Shown here: positions 25,458-33,054 of the stretch, piece by piece
Numbering within the stretch: the stretch's first letter is position 1
Layout: each line of letters starts with the position of its first letter
Assembly: GCA_050330055.1 (NCBI GenBank)
Contig: JBHJOF010000299.1
Span: 1 to 33,054 of the forward strand
Source of the DNA: JBHJOF01 sp050330055
GTDB lineage: Bacteria > Pseudomonadota > Alphaproteobacteria > Kiloniellales > JAKSDN01
Reading direction: 5' to 3'
Length of the DNA: 33,054 nucleotides
The notes under the pieces: model-generated
What the model was told of the DNA's origin: nothing
Seen by the model: the letters and a program-made list of their open reading frames with translations, nothing else
Databases searched by the model: none
Made by a program: the position numbers and the translations under genes

Positions 25458-26270
25458 CTACTGGCTCGCCGTGATACCGCCGTCGACATAAAGGGTCTGG
25501 CCGGTGACGAAGCCGGACGCCGGCGCACAGAAGAACAGGACCGGACCCACGACATCCTTGGGGTCGGCGATACGGCCCAACGGTATCCGCTCGATCAGCT
25601 GCTGACGGAACGCGGGTCGCTCCATGACGTGGCGAATCATCTCGGTGTAGACGAAGGTCGGCGCCACGCCGTTCACCGTAATGCCTTTCGGCGCGAGCTC
25701 CATGGCGTGCTGCTTGATCAGCATCGCGAGACCGCCCTTGGTGCTGCAGTACGCCGAGTAGCCGCGATCGCGCAGGCCAAGCTGTGCGCGCACGGAGAGA
25801 AGGTGCACCTGCCTGCCGCCCCGTCCGGCCGCGATCTGATGCCGGGCCGCGGCCTGGGCCAGAAACATCGCGCTCTTGAGGTTGACCCGATAGACCTCGT
25901 CGAAGGCTTCCTCCGTGACCTCAAGCAGCGGTTCCTCGCGCTGGAGGCCGACGCAGTTCACCAGGATGTCGAGCCCGCCGGCGCGCTCGACCACACGGTC
26001 AACGACTTGCCCTATGTGCTCGACCGAGGTCGTATCGAGCTGCAGACCGATTGCCTGGTGTCCCGCATCGCCGAGCGCTCGGGCGAGCCTCTCTGCCTTT
26101 TCCGCGCTACGCCCGCAGACGGCGACCTTGGCGCCCTGTAGCGCGAGACCCCACGCGATCGCTTCGCCAAGGCCGCCATAGCCCCCCGGCACGAAGGCGA
26201 CTTTGCCCTTCAGGTCGAACAGGCCGGTCAGCTCCTCTTCGAAGTCTATGACAGGGGTAATCTTCTGCAT
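25458..26270 (-). CDS. Short-chain dehydrogenase/reductase
   Basis: A 270-residue classical SDR. The cofactor loop is GGYGGLG (29-35), slightly different from the usual TGxxxGxG. The NNAG position reads NCVG (105-108), and the catalytic triad is S159, Y174 and K178 (YSAYCSTK). The end FVTGQTLYVDGGITA is typical. The Arg at 54 (VCGRS) hints at NADP or dual use. The fold resembles gluconate 5-dehydrogenase-type SDRs. I use ATG 26270; a TTG at 26297 would add nine residues and overlap the upstream stop. It is the last gene of the Liv operon and oxidises or reduces an imported polyol or sugar-type compound by inference. Confidence 0.88.
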   Translation of the reverse strand: MQKITPVIDFEEELTGLFDLKGKVAFVPGGYGGLGEAIAWGLALQGAKVAVCGRSAEKAERLARALGDAGHQAIGLQLDTTSVEHIGQVVDRVVERAGGLDILVNCVGLQREEPLLEVTEEAFDEVYRVNLKSAMFLAQAAARHQIAAGRGGRQVHLLSVRAQLGLRDRGYSAYCSTKGGLAMLIKQHAMELAPKGITVNGVAPTFVYTEMIRHVMERPAFRQQLIERIPLGRIADPKDVVGPVLFFCAPASGFVTGQTLYVDGGITASQ

Positions 26271-26293
26271 GGCGCTTGGTCCGTTTGCGGCCG

Positions 26294-27037
26294 TCAATCG
26301 AGGTGCAGCCCGCCGTTGATGTCGATGATCTCGCCGGTGATGAAGCCCGACAGAGGCGACACCAGAAAGGCCACGACGTGTGCCACCTCCTCCGGCTCGC
26401 AGAAGCGGCCGACCGGAATCTCGGCCAGCAGCTTCCGGCGCTGCGCCTCGGTCAGCTGCTCGGTGACCATGGGTGTCCGCACGTAGGCCGGGGCGATGCC
26501 GTTGGCGGTGACGCCATGACCGGCTGCCTCGCGCGCCAGTGAGAAGGTGAGCGCCGCCAAGCCGCCCTTGGAGGCCGTATAGGCCGTGCCGGCGGTCAGG
26601 CCCCCTGTCTTCATGGCAAGCGAGCAGATGTTGACGATCCGCCCCCAGCCGGCGGTCTTCATGGCCGGCAGGGCAAGGCGGCTCAGGTAGAAGGCGCCAT
26701 CAAGGTTCACTGCCAGGACACGCCGCCACTCTTCCGGCGCGGTTTCGGCCGCCTTGTTGTTGGAGAGGATTCCGGCGTTGTTGACCAGGACCTGGACGTC
26801 GCCTTGCACGCCGCGCACGCGCTCCCATGCCGCCGCGACGCCTTCGGCATCGCTGATGTCGAGCGCCAGCGGGGTTGCGGCCGGCCCGACCGCGGCGACT
26901 GCGTCGACGAGCCGCGCCTGATCCAGATCCACCATCACGACCCGCAGGCCCGCCCCCGCCAGGACCTTGGAGACCGCCAGGCCGACGACGCCGGCCGCAC
27001 CGGTCACCACCGCGAGCTTGCCCGCCAGCTCCGCCAT
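26294..27037 (-). CDS. Short-chain dehydrogenase/reductase
   Basis: A 247-residue classical SDR with the cofactor motif TGAAGVVG (12-19), an acidic residue after strand two (VMVDLDQ, D37) pointing to NAD(H), NNAG (86-89) and the triad S139, Y153, K157 (YTASK). The C-terminus FITGEIIDINGGLHLD is intact. The start is ATG 27037, 8 bases after the stop of the ABC ATPase gene upstream. Two adjacent SDRs in a transporter operon suggest successive oxidation steps on the same substrate. The substrate cannot be read from the sequence. Confidence 0.9.
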   Translation of the reverse strand: MAELAGKLAVVTGAAGVVGLAVSKVLAGAGLRVVMVDLDQARLVDAVAAVGPAATPLALDISDAEGVAAAWERVRGVQGDVQVLVNNAGILSNNKAAETAPEEWRRVLAVNLDGAFYLSRLALPAMKTAGWGRIVNICSLAMKTGGLTAGTAYTASKGGLAALTFSLAREAAGHGVTANGIAPAYVRTPMVTEQLTEAQRRKLLAEIPVGRFCEPEEVAHVVAFLVSPLSGFITGEIIDINGGLHLD

Positions 27038-27044
27038 GACCTGA

Positions 27045-27668
27045 CTAGGCCTCGCAGTCGACGAGGCTGCCCAGATAGGCGCGGACCGGTGGGTGCGCAA
27101 CCAGGCTGCCGTAGTCGGGAGCGTGGAGCAGCCGCCCTTTGGAGACGAAGATGTAGCGCTCGCAGATCTCGCGCAGGATATCGAGGTGGAAGGGCTCGCT
27201 CGGGTGCATGCAGAGAAACACCAGCCGCCCTTCGGACCGCAGCTTGCGAAAGAAGTCGAGCATGAAACCGATGTAGCCGTCCTGCGGATTGAACTGCGGC
27301 TCGTCGAAGAGGTGGATCATGGGGTAGTCGGACCCCGCTGGAGCCAGCAGAAAGCTCGGCATGGTCTTGTTGAAACGGCGGACCTGATAGGACTGGTGAT
27401 AGTGTATCGCCAGGCGATCCCGTTCGCGATACTTGACCTTGTGAATATCCTGGCCAAGGCAGCGCACGCGGCCCTGCGTCGGCCGGTTGCTCCCGGTGAT
27501 GAGCTCGAACAGGGTAGTCTTGCCCGAGCCGTTCGGACCCATCATGCCGACGATCGCAGGTTCGCTGACCGCGAAGTCCGCGGCCAGGCTGAAGCTTGGC
27601 TCACGCTTTAGGAGCCCGCGCCTATAGACCTTGTGCAGTCCCTCGACCTGGAGCAGCGGCGCGGTCAT
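27045..27668 (-). CDS. Atypical ABC ATPase lacking the signature motif
   Basis: A 207-residue ATP-binding protein with an intact Walker A (GPNGSGKTT, 44-52), a Q-loop-like YHQSYQ (90-95), a Walker B of the form MIHLFDEP (117-124) and an H-loop histidine H155 (FLCMHPSE). Between Q-loop and Walker B there are only about 22 residues, and no LSGGQ signature is present, so most of the helical subdomain is missing. The frame is open and coupled to LivF (3 bases between genes), so it is not obviously broken. As a third ABC protein beside LivG and LivF it may have a regulatory or structural role; that is a guess. Confidence 0.82.
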   Translation of the reverse strand: MTAPLLQVEGLHKVYRRGLLKREPSFSLAADFAVSEPAIVGMMGPNGSGKTTLFELITGSNRPTQGRVRCLGQDIHKVKYRERDRLAIHYHQSYQVRRFNKTMPSFLLAPAGSDYPMIHLFDEPQFNPQDGYIGFMLDFFRKLRSEGRLVFLCMHPSEPFHLDILREICERYIFVSKGRLLHAPDYGSLVAHPPVRAYLGSLVDCEA

Positions 27669-27671
27669 GGC

Positions 27672-28370
27672 TCAGATTCCCAGAAGGCGGGCGCGTACGG
27701 CGGCGGCGTCGCGCAGCGCGGCGGCGGGGCCCTGATGGACGATCTTGCCCGCATCCATCACGTAGACCCGGTCGCTGACGGACAGGGCCGATAGGGCGTT
27801 CTGCTCGACCACCAGCACCGAGATCCCTTCCCGTTTGAGGCGCCGGATGGTGCGCATGACATCCTGCACGATCTTCGGTGCCAGCCCCTGCGACGGCTCG
27901 TCGAAAAGCACCAGACCTGGCGATCCGAGCAGGGCGCGGGCGATCGCCACCATCTGCATCTCGCCACCCGACAGGTTCTCGCACTCGCGGTCCATCAGGT
28001 ACTCCAGGGCGGAGAAGATCTCGAACAGCTCGGCGAGCTGCCAGCCGCGGAACCGCGTCCGCTTGCGGGCAATCGCCAGGTTCCGCTGCACGGTCAGCGT
28101 CGGGAAGATCCGCCGGTCGTCAGGCACCCAGCCGATCCCGGCCCGGGCGATTTCATGCGTTGGCCTGCCGGTGATGTCCAGACCATCGAAGCGGATTGCC
28201 CCGCGCCTGGCCGGCGTCAGGCCGAGAACGGAGCGCAGCGTCGTCGTCTTGCCGGCACCGTTGGCGCCCAGCAGGCTGACAACCTCGCCCTCGCCCACCG
28301 TGAGCGAAAGCTCGAACAGCGCCTGCGTCTCGCCGTAGAAGGTCTCGATCCGGTCGACTTCGAGCCTCAT
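27672..28370 (-). CDS. livF: Branched-chain-type ABC transporter ATP-binding protein LivF
   Basis: A 232-residue ATPase with Walker A GANGAGKTTT, signature NLSGGEMQM, Walker B LVLFDEPSQGL and the LivF-type phrase GIGWVPDDRRIFPTLTVQRN. It powers import with LivG through the LivH/LivM channel. The start overlaps the LivG stop (ATGA). The Liv family imports amino acids, amides, urea and also polyols and other small molecules, so the name reflects family, not proven substrate. Confidence 0.93.
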   Translation of the reverse strand: MRLEVDRIETFYGETQALFELSLTVGEGEVVSLLGANGAGKTTTLRSVLGLTPARRGAIRFDGLDITGRPTHEIARAGIGWVPDDRRIFPTLTVQRNLAIARKRTRFRGWQLAELFEIFSALEYLMDRECENLSGGEMQMVAIARALLGSPGLVLFDEPSQGLAPKIVQDVMRTIRRLKREGISVLVVEQNALSALSVSDRVYVMDAGKIVHQGPAAALRDAAAVRARLLGI

Positions 28371-29113
28371 GTCGCCAACTGCCCCAGGTTCGACGCCTGC
28401 ACCCACTTGTTCCTGCGCAGCTCGTCCGGCCTGCCTTCTGCGATGACCTGACCCCAGTGCAGGACCGAGATCCAATCGGCCAGGCCAAAGAGAAACCGCA
28501 TGTCGTGCTCGATCACCACGATCGTCACATCCCGCTTGAGCCCGGCGATCAGCTCGGCCAGCCGGGCGGTGCCGGCGCTGCCGAGCCCGGAGGTCGGTTC
28601 GTCGAGGAAGAGGATGCGCGGCTCCGTGGCCAAGGCGACGCCGATCTCGAGCGCCCGACGCTCGCCGTAGGACAGCGCCCTCGCCGGCTCCCATTCGCGC
28701 CCCGCAAGGCCAACCCGTTCGAGCACCACCATGGCCTTGCCGAGCACCGCTTCGTCGCCGATGACCTGCGCCACGACGTTGAAGCCGCGATCGCGGACCT
28801 CGGGCAGCGCGATCAGGATATTCTCGATCGCCGTATAGTCATCGAACAGGTTCATGATCTGGAACGAGCGCGATACGCCCCGCCGTGCAATTGCGCGTGG
28901 CGGCAGGCCGGTGATGTCCTCGCCAGCGAACAGCACTTGGCCGCGATCCGGCTTGTAGCGGCCGGTCAGCAGGTTGAAGCAGGTCGTCTTGCCGGCCCCA
29001 TTGGGGCCCATGATGCCGCTCAGCCGACCCTCTGGGAAGCTGAGGTTGACCTCCTCGAGCACGACCTGATCGCCGAAACGCTTGTGCAGGTGGCGGGCCT
29101 CGAACAGTGCCAT
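28367..29113 (-). CDS. livG: Branched-chain-type ABC transporter ATP-binding protein LivG
   Basis: A 248-residue ATPase with Walker A GPNGAGKTTC, the LivG phrase ARRGVSRSFQIMNLFDDYTA, signature ALSYGERRALEIG, Walker B ILFLDEPTSGL and H-loop VIEHDM. The C-terminal extension after GLADWISVLHWGQVIAEG is typical. The start at 29113 is 1 base from the LivM stop. It pairs with LivF. Confidence 0.93.
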   Translation of the reverse strand: MALFEARHLHKRFGDQVVLEEVNLSFPEGRLSGIMGPNGAGKTTCFNLLTGRYKPDRGQVLFAGEDITGLPPRAIARRGVSRSFQIMNLFDDYTAIENILIALPEVRDRGFNVVAQVIGDEAVLGKAMVVLERVGLAGREWEPARALSYGERRALEIGVALATEPRILFLDEPTSGLGSAGTARLAELIAGLKRDVTIVVIEHDMRFLFGLADWISVLHWGQVIAEGRPDELRRNKWVQASNLGQLAT

Positions 29114-29114
29114 G

Positions 29115-30131
29115 TCACAACCTCCGCAGCAGGCCGCGCAGACCGACGGCGGCATTGAACCGCCGCAGCGTGCCCGGCCATCGCAGCTCGCGCCAAGCGC
29201 CGACGATGCCTTCCGGCTTGAATAGCACGACAAGCATGAACATCAGGCCGTACCATAGCAGCCAGGTCTCGGTCATGGCGCCGAGCAGGTCGCGTGCCAG
29301 GAAAAAGACCGCCGCTCCCACGACCGGGCCCCAGAAGCTGATCAAGCCGCCGCCAACCAGGGTCATCATGACCACGAAGCCGGAGGCGTGCAGGCTCATC
29401 ACGTCGGGATAGGCACTCTGCTGCGCCATGGCGAAGAGCCCGCCTGCGAGACCGGAGATGCCGGCCGAAATGCAGAACACCAGCCACTTGTAGAGCCAGA
29501 CGTTGTAGCCGATGAAACCGGCCCGCATCTCGTTCTGCTTGATCGCCTGGATCACCTGGCCGAAAGGCGAGTGGATGAGCCGCCAGAGCACGATCACCGT
29601 GGCCGCCAGCACAGCCAGGACGAAATAGAACAGGGCCTGGTTGCCGCCCAGCTCGAAGGACGCCAAGCCAAGATGCAGATCGGGGCGCGGAATGTTGAGC
29701 AGACCGTCCTCGCCGCCGGTCAGACCGTGCAATCGAATGGCAAGGAACCAAATGACTTGGCCGAAGGCGATGGTCATCAAGGCAAAGTAGATGCCGCGTC
29801 GGTGCGAGATGAAGGCGGCGACAAGGGCGCCCGCCAGCGCGGCGCAGGCGATGGCCGCGAAGAGGCCCAGCCACAGGCTCTCGACCAGGCGAAGCTGGAC
29901 CAGCCCGAAGGCATAGGCACCGATGCCGAAGTACGCGCCATGGCCGAACGAGGGTAGGCCCGTATAGCCGAGCAGCAGATTAAATCCGAGTGCGAAGATC
30001 ATCCAGATGACAATCTCGACTCCGAGATACTGATAGAGACCGATCGCCTCGACCCAAAGCGGCAGGCTCACCAGCAGGCCGAAGAGAATCAGCATCTCGG
30101 TGGTGAACCAGCCCGCGGCGCCACGTCGCAT
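29115..30131 (-). CDS. livM: Branched-chain-type ABC transporter permease LivM
   Basis: A 338-residue permease with about eight to ten membrane segments and the family phrases GLPSFGHGAYFGIGAYAFGL, then AFISHRRGIYFALMTIAFGQ, GQVIQAIKQNEMRAGFIGYN and VVMMTLVGGGLISFWGPVVG. It forms the channel with LivH. It starts 5 bases after the LivH stop. Confidence 0.93.
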   Translation of the reverse strand: MRRGAAGWFTTEMLILFGLLVSLPLWVEAIGLYQYLGVEIVIWMIFALGFNLLLGYTGLPSFGHGAYFGIGAYAFGLVQLRLVESLWLGLFAAIACAALAGALVAAFISHRRGIYFALMTIAFGQVIWFLAIRLHGLTGGEDGLLNIPRPDLHLGLASFELGGNQALFYFVLAVLAATVIVLWRLIHSPFGQVIQAIKQNEMRAGFIGYNVWLYKWLVFCISAGISGLAGGLFAMAQQSAYPDVMSLHASGFVVMMTLVGGGLISFWGPVVGAAVFFLARDLLGAMTETWLLWYGLMFMLVVLFKPEGIVGAWRELRWPGTLRRFNAAVGLRGLLRRL

Positions 30132-30135
30132 GCCC

Positions 30136-31065
30136 CTAAGCCTCCAGCACGCTCTTTTTGCCGAAGAGGCCGCGGGCCCGAAGCGTCACGACGGCAATCA
30201 GCAGGAGATACATGGACAGCAGCGACCAGTCCGAGGCATAGGCGCCCGTGAGCCCCACCACCAGGCCGACCAGGACGCCGGCAGCTACCGCGCCCCAAAA
30301 GCTGCCGATGCCGCCCAGAACGATTATGAGAAAGGCAGGAATCACGGCGTCGATGCCCACGTGTGGCCGCAGGCCCCAGATCGGCACCATGATGATACCG
30401 GCAACGGCGGCCAGCGCCGCGCCGAGCGCGAACACGTAGAGGCGCAGCCGGCTCAGGTTGATGCCGAGCGCGCGCACCATCTCGCTGTCGTGCGCGCCCG
30501 CCTTGATCATGGCGCCGTAGGGTGTGCGCTCCAGGAACAGCCAGACCAGCAGGATGACGACGGCGGCGAAGCCGGCGGCAAAGAAGCGGTAGCTGGAGTA
30601 GATCAGCCCGCCGAACAGGAAGGCGCCGGAAACGCCGGAGGGGACCTGCAGATGCTGCTCGCCGGGGCCCCACAACAGCCGGATCACCTCTTCCAGGACC
30701 AGCGCCGCACCGAAGGTCAGCAGCAGGCCATAGAGCGGGTCCTTGCCGTAGGTTCGGCGCATGCAGACTTCGAGCCCCATGCCGACGACCCCGACCAGGG
30801 CCGGTGCCAGCGCGATCGCCAGCAGGTAGCGCAGCGTCAACGGCAAGGAGAGATACCAGGCACCGAGCGGGCCGAACCACTCCGGGTCGGGCGCGATTAC
30901 CAGCAACGCCGCATAGGCGCCCAGGGCGAAGAGCGAGCCGTGCGCCAGATTGATCAGCTCCATCACGCCAACGATCAGCATGAAGCCGAGCGCGATCAGC
31001 GCAAAGAGGAGTCCCAGGCTGATGCCATTGACCAGATGCGGCAGCAGATTGAGCACAAAGTCCAT
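30136..31065 (-). CDS. livH: Branched-chain-type ABC transporter permease LivH
   Basis: A 309-residue permease. The family pattern includes NGISLGLLFALIALGFMLIV, MELINLAHGSLFALGAYAAL, then MVRALGINLSRLRLYVFALG and FLIIVLGGIGSFWGAVAAGV. It forms the translocation pore with LivM. The start ATG at 31065 follows a ~127-base gap from the binding-protein gene, which contains a strong hairpin (31116-31166). Confidence 0.93.
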   Translation of the reverse strand: MDFVLNLLPHLVNGISLGLLFALIALGFMLIVGVMELINLAHGSLFALGAYAALLVIAPDPEWFGPLGAWYLSLPLTLRYLLAIALAPALVGVVGMGLEVCMRRTYGKDPLYGLLLTFGAALVLEEVIRLLWGPGEQHLQVPSGVSGAFLFGGLIYSSYRFFAAGFAAVVILLVWLFLERTPYGAMIKAGAHDSEMVRALGINLSRLRLYVFALGAALAAVAGIIMVPIWGLRPHVGIDAVIPAFLIIVLGGIGSFWGAVAAGVLVGLVVGLTGAYASDWSLLSMYLLLIAVVTLRARGLFGKKSVLEA

Positions 31066-31115
31066 GGCTTCGCCCCAAAGGACGCCCAGCTCAGGGCGAG
31101 TCTAGCAGGAAACGC

Positions 31116-31166
31116 GGGCCGCGCCGAAGCCTTGGTGCCGATCAGCACCGTCGGCCGGCGCGGCCC
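31116..31166. terminator. Large hairpin between the binding-protein gene and livH
   Basis: GGGCCGCGCCG (31116-31126) pairs perfectly with CGGCGCGGCCC (31156-31166). Inside the loop a second hairpin GGTGC/GCACC (31134-31138, 31145-31149) can form. No T run follows on the minus strand. In operons of this type such a structure often lets the binding-protein mRNA be more abundant than the permease mRNA, by partial termination or 3'-end protection. Confidence 0.5.
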
Positions 31167-31172
31167 CCCTGT

Positions 31173-31199
31173 CGACGCTCAGACGGCGACGCTCAGACG
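31173..31199. repeat. Short tandem duplication at the end of the binding-protein gene
   Basis: CGACGCTCAGACG occurs at 31173-31185 and again at 31187-31199. The second copy contains the stop codon of the binding-protein gene (31193-31195). A small slippage duplication without evident effect on the protein. Confidence 0.5.
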
Positions 31200-32488
31200 T
31201 CGTAGCTCGGTGTATCCTCGTAGGATTCGAGCTTGCAGGCGCCATCGGCCGCGGTGTCGGCCACCTCTTCGGGCGACGACCAGGACAGGACCTTGAACAT
31301 GTCGTCAGGATCCTTGGTCCCGACATTTGCCGTCGCCAGGTAGACGGATTGCTGCATCTGGTGCGTATTCGGACTCATCCAGGCGTCGTGGTGCTGCATG
31401 CGATCGGCCGCCGACACCTTGAGCTGCTCCAGCTCTTTGATGACCTTGATGTTGTCGGTGCCGCCGGCCCGCTCGACGGCGGATAGCAGCTCCCTGGTCG
31501 CCATGTAGCCGTTGTATAACACATTGCCCGGCGTGCGCATGCTGGTATCCGGATAGGCAGCCTGATAGCGCTCGACGAACTCGGCAACGCCCGGCAGGTC
31601 CAGTTTCCAGTACCAGGTGGTGCCGAACACGCCGAAGAGGTTGTCCAGCGGCAGGCCATAGACGTCGGGCCAGTCCTGCTGGTTATTGATCCAGGCCGGC
31701 TTTTCGCCCATGCCGAGCTGCGCAACCTGCTGGCGCATGGCCTTCTGGTCGTCGCCGCCGACGGCCGCGGCCACCACGTCGGCGCCCGCCTGCTGCACCG
31801 AGAGCAGGATCGCGCTGAAGTCGCGCGTACCCTGCGGCACCAGGATCTCGTCGATGATCTCGCCGCCTTCGGCGTCGACCAACTCGCGCGTCGCCTTCGA
31901 GGTGTTGTGACCCCAGACATAGTCGTTGGTGAGCAGCAGCCACTTCTTGCCGTAGGCCTTCATGGCATTCTTGACGGACGCCTTGGCGAAGTTGGTGCCG
32001 TTGCCGTCCCACACGAACTTGACCCGGTGGCAGTTCTCGCCGGATTCGGTGGGCGAGCTCGAATTGGTGTTGAGGTAGATGGTCCCGTATTTCTGGGCCA
32101 CCTGAGAGATGGCATTGGCGACGCCGGAGCTGACCGCGCCGACCAGGAACGACACTTCGTCGCGCGTGATCAGGCGTTCGGCCACGCGGCTGCCGGTGGC
32201 CGGCGTCGTCTCGGTGTCGAGATGAATCGTCTCGATCTTGCGGCCGAGCAGACCGCCCTTCTCGTTGAACTCGCCGATCGCCATCTGCATGCCACGGCGG
32301 TCGGACGCGCCGCTGTTGGCATATTGGCCACTGGCGTCGGACGTGATGCCGATCTTGATCGGCTTGTCGCTCATTGCCGCGTAGACGCGATTGTGCCGCC
32401 ACGGACCGAAGATGGTCACGCCGGCACCGGCCGAGACCAAGCCCGCCGACGTCAGCAAGCCGCGCCTCGTCATAAGCTTTCCAGACAT
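31193..32488 (-). CDS. Liv/Urt-type solute-binding protein with Tat signal
   Basis: A 431-residue periplasmic-binding protein of the Leu/Ile/Val or amide-binding class (Peripla_BP_6). The N-terminus has a twin-arginine signal (TRRGLLTSAGLVSAGAGVTI), then PIKIGITSDASGQYANSGAS, the inter-domain phrases GAVSSGVANAISQVAQKYGT and NDYVWGHNTSKATRELV, and LVPQGTRDFSAILLSVQQAG. The start ATG 32488 follows AAGGAGG by only two bases; ATG 32473 (MTRRGL) is an alternative. It is the specificity subunit for the LivHMGF transporter downstream. It differs enough from LivJ that the ligand could be an amide, polyol or acid rather than an amino acid. Confidence 0.9.
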   Translation of the reverse strand: MSGKLMTRRGLLTSAGLVSAGAGVTIFGPWRHNRVYAAMSDKPIKIGITSDASGQYANSGASDRRGMQMAIGEFNEKGGLLGRKIETIHLDTETTPATGSRVAERLITRDEVSFLVGAVSSGVANAISQVAQKYGTIYLNTNSSSPTESGENCHRVKFVWDGNGTNFAKASVKNAMKAYGKKWLLLTNDYVWGHNTSKATRELVDAEGGEIIDEILVPQGTRDFSAILLSVQQAGADVVAAAVGGDDQKAMRQQVAQLGMGEKPAWINNQQDWPDVYGLPLDNLFGVFGTTWYWKLDLPGVAEFVERYQAAYPDTSMRTPGNVLYNGYMATRELLSAVERAGGTDNIKVIKELEQLKVSAADRMQHHDAWMSPNTHQMQQSVYLATANVGTKDPDDMFKVLSWSSPEEVADTAADGACKLESYEDTPSYDV

Positions 32489-32546
32489 TTCCTTCCTCCT
32501 TGATCTTGTTGTTTGTCGTGGCCCCTTTCGGGTCTCCGTTTGCTGA

Positions 32547-33054
32547 TCAGGTGGCTGCCGCCCGCCTCCCCTTGCCGTGGGCCGCGCCGCCTGGGACAAT
32601 CTCGATGCCGTTGAGCAGAGCTTGCGCCTCGATCAGCGCGCCCACGTAACCCTTGTTCAGACCGAGCTCGAGACCTTTGGCGAAGGCGCCGTGCACAGCC
32701 TGGCCCAGCCCGCCGGCAAGAGATGCAGCTTCGGTCATGCGCTGGTAGTAGCGCAGGTCCTTCTCCCCGTTCGGCAGGCTGAACCTGAGGCCCGAGGTGT
32801 CGCCTTCGTCGAGCAGCTTGGGCACGATCATCTGAAAGATCCCGCTGTTCGCGCCGCCGGCCGAGACCACCTCATAGTACTTGCGCAGGTCGACGCCGGT
32901 CGCCGCGCAGGCGGCCAAGGCCTCGGCGATCAGGGCAACCTGCCCCATGGCCAGGAAGTTATTGATCAGCTTCAGCTTGAGACCGCTGCCGACCGGGCCG
33001 ACGTGGAAGATGTTCTCGCAGAAGGCGGCAAGCACGGGCCTGATCGCGGCAAAG
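32547..33054 (-). CDS. HIBADH-type NAD(P)-dependent oxidoreductase (5' end outside window)
   Basis: The last ~169 residues of a beta-hydroxyacid dehydrogenase of the 3-hydroxyisobutyrate / 2-hydroxy-3-oxopropionate (tartronate semialdehyde) reductase family. The catalytic lysine lies in GPVGSGLKLKLINNFLAMGQ, and the C-terminal helical domain follows (SGIFQMIVPKLL, LRFSLPNGEKDLRYYQRMTE). The cofactor-binding N-terminus is beyond the right edge. The gene is 58 bases upstream of the binding-protein gene in the same direction and probably belongs to the same operon, acting on the imported compound or its breakdown product. Confidence 0.9.
   Translation of the reverse strand, partial: FAAIRPVLAAFCENIFHVGPVGSGLKLKLINNFLAMGQVALIAEALAACAATGVDLRKYYEVVSAGGANSGIFQMIVPKLLDEGDTSGLRFSLPNGEKDLRYYQRMTEAASLAGGLGQAVHGAFAKGLELGLNKGYVGALIEAQALLNGIEIVPGGAAHGKGRRAAAT

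Noticed and set aside
30100..31296. 398-codon plus-strand open frame over livH
   Set aside because: Gln/Asp/His-rich antisense translation without structure; livH on the other strand is certain.

Overview
The window is GC-rich, densely coded DNA that looks alphaproteobacterial. The grounds are a DUF1134/EipA-like envelope protein, a TolB-like/TPR signalling protein of a type common in Rhizobiales and Rhodospirillales, TRAP and Liv-type transporters, and catabolic genes of the sugar-acid type. I cannot name a genus.

Layout. (1) Positions 1-4010 hold a sugar-acid catabolic locus. A TRAP solute-binding protein (minus, cut by the window edge) diverges from a DapA-family lyase and an IlvD/Edd-family [2Fe-2S] dehydratase with a 4-nt overlap. 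The next gene, an amidohydrolase that may be a sugar lactonase, survives only as its first ~46 codons. (2) Positions 4010-4664 hold mobile-element debris: the C-terminal third of a large serine recombinase and the 3' half of a tRNA-Met-like gene. (3) Positions 4766-17075 hold ten minus-strand genes, nearly all for exported or membrane proteins. In transcription order after the TolB/TPR sensor they are: an outer-membrane-type Phenol_MetA_deg protein, a PpiC-type prolyl isomerase, a HupE/UreJ membrane protein, a small four-helix membrane protein, a secreted DUF3604 PHP-like hydrolase, a secreted protein with possible HEAT repeats, an unknown exported protein, a chalcone-isomerase-like protein, and a second Phenol_MetA_deg protein with a frameshift. 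Between the seventh and eighth of these genes lies a scar: the start of a second prolyl-isomerase gene joined to the end of a second DUF3604 gene. It shows that the cassette was once duplicated and then mostly deleted.

(4) Positions 17628-23979 hold a plus-strand run of envelope genes: a patatin-like lipoprotein, a glycine-zipper protein, two secreted proteins of unknown function, an EipA-like protein and a large MscS channel. (5) Positions 24030-25457 hold a decayed IS3-family element and a gene-free stretch containing two tRNA 3' ends head to head. (6) Positions 25458-33054 hold a minus-strand catabolic operon: a HIBADH-type dehydrogenase (cut by the window edge), a Tat-type solute-binding protein, LivH, LivM, LivG, LivF, an atypical third ABC ATPase with no signature motif, and two short-chain dehydrogenases.

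How it fits together. The two outer regions are small-molecule uptake and oxidation loci. The middle ~20 kb is envelope biology bounded on both sides by recombination debris and partial tRNA sequence. The best candidate for an undescribed system is the DUF3604 / HupE-UreJ / prolyl isomerase / porin-like cassette. Its tight overlaps, shared export signals and history as a duplicated unit suggest one machine working across periplasm and outer membrane, probably metal-dependent. Its substrate is unknown.
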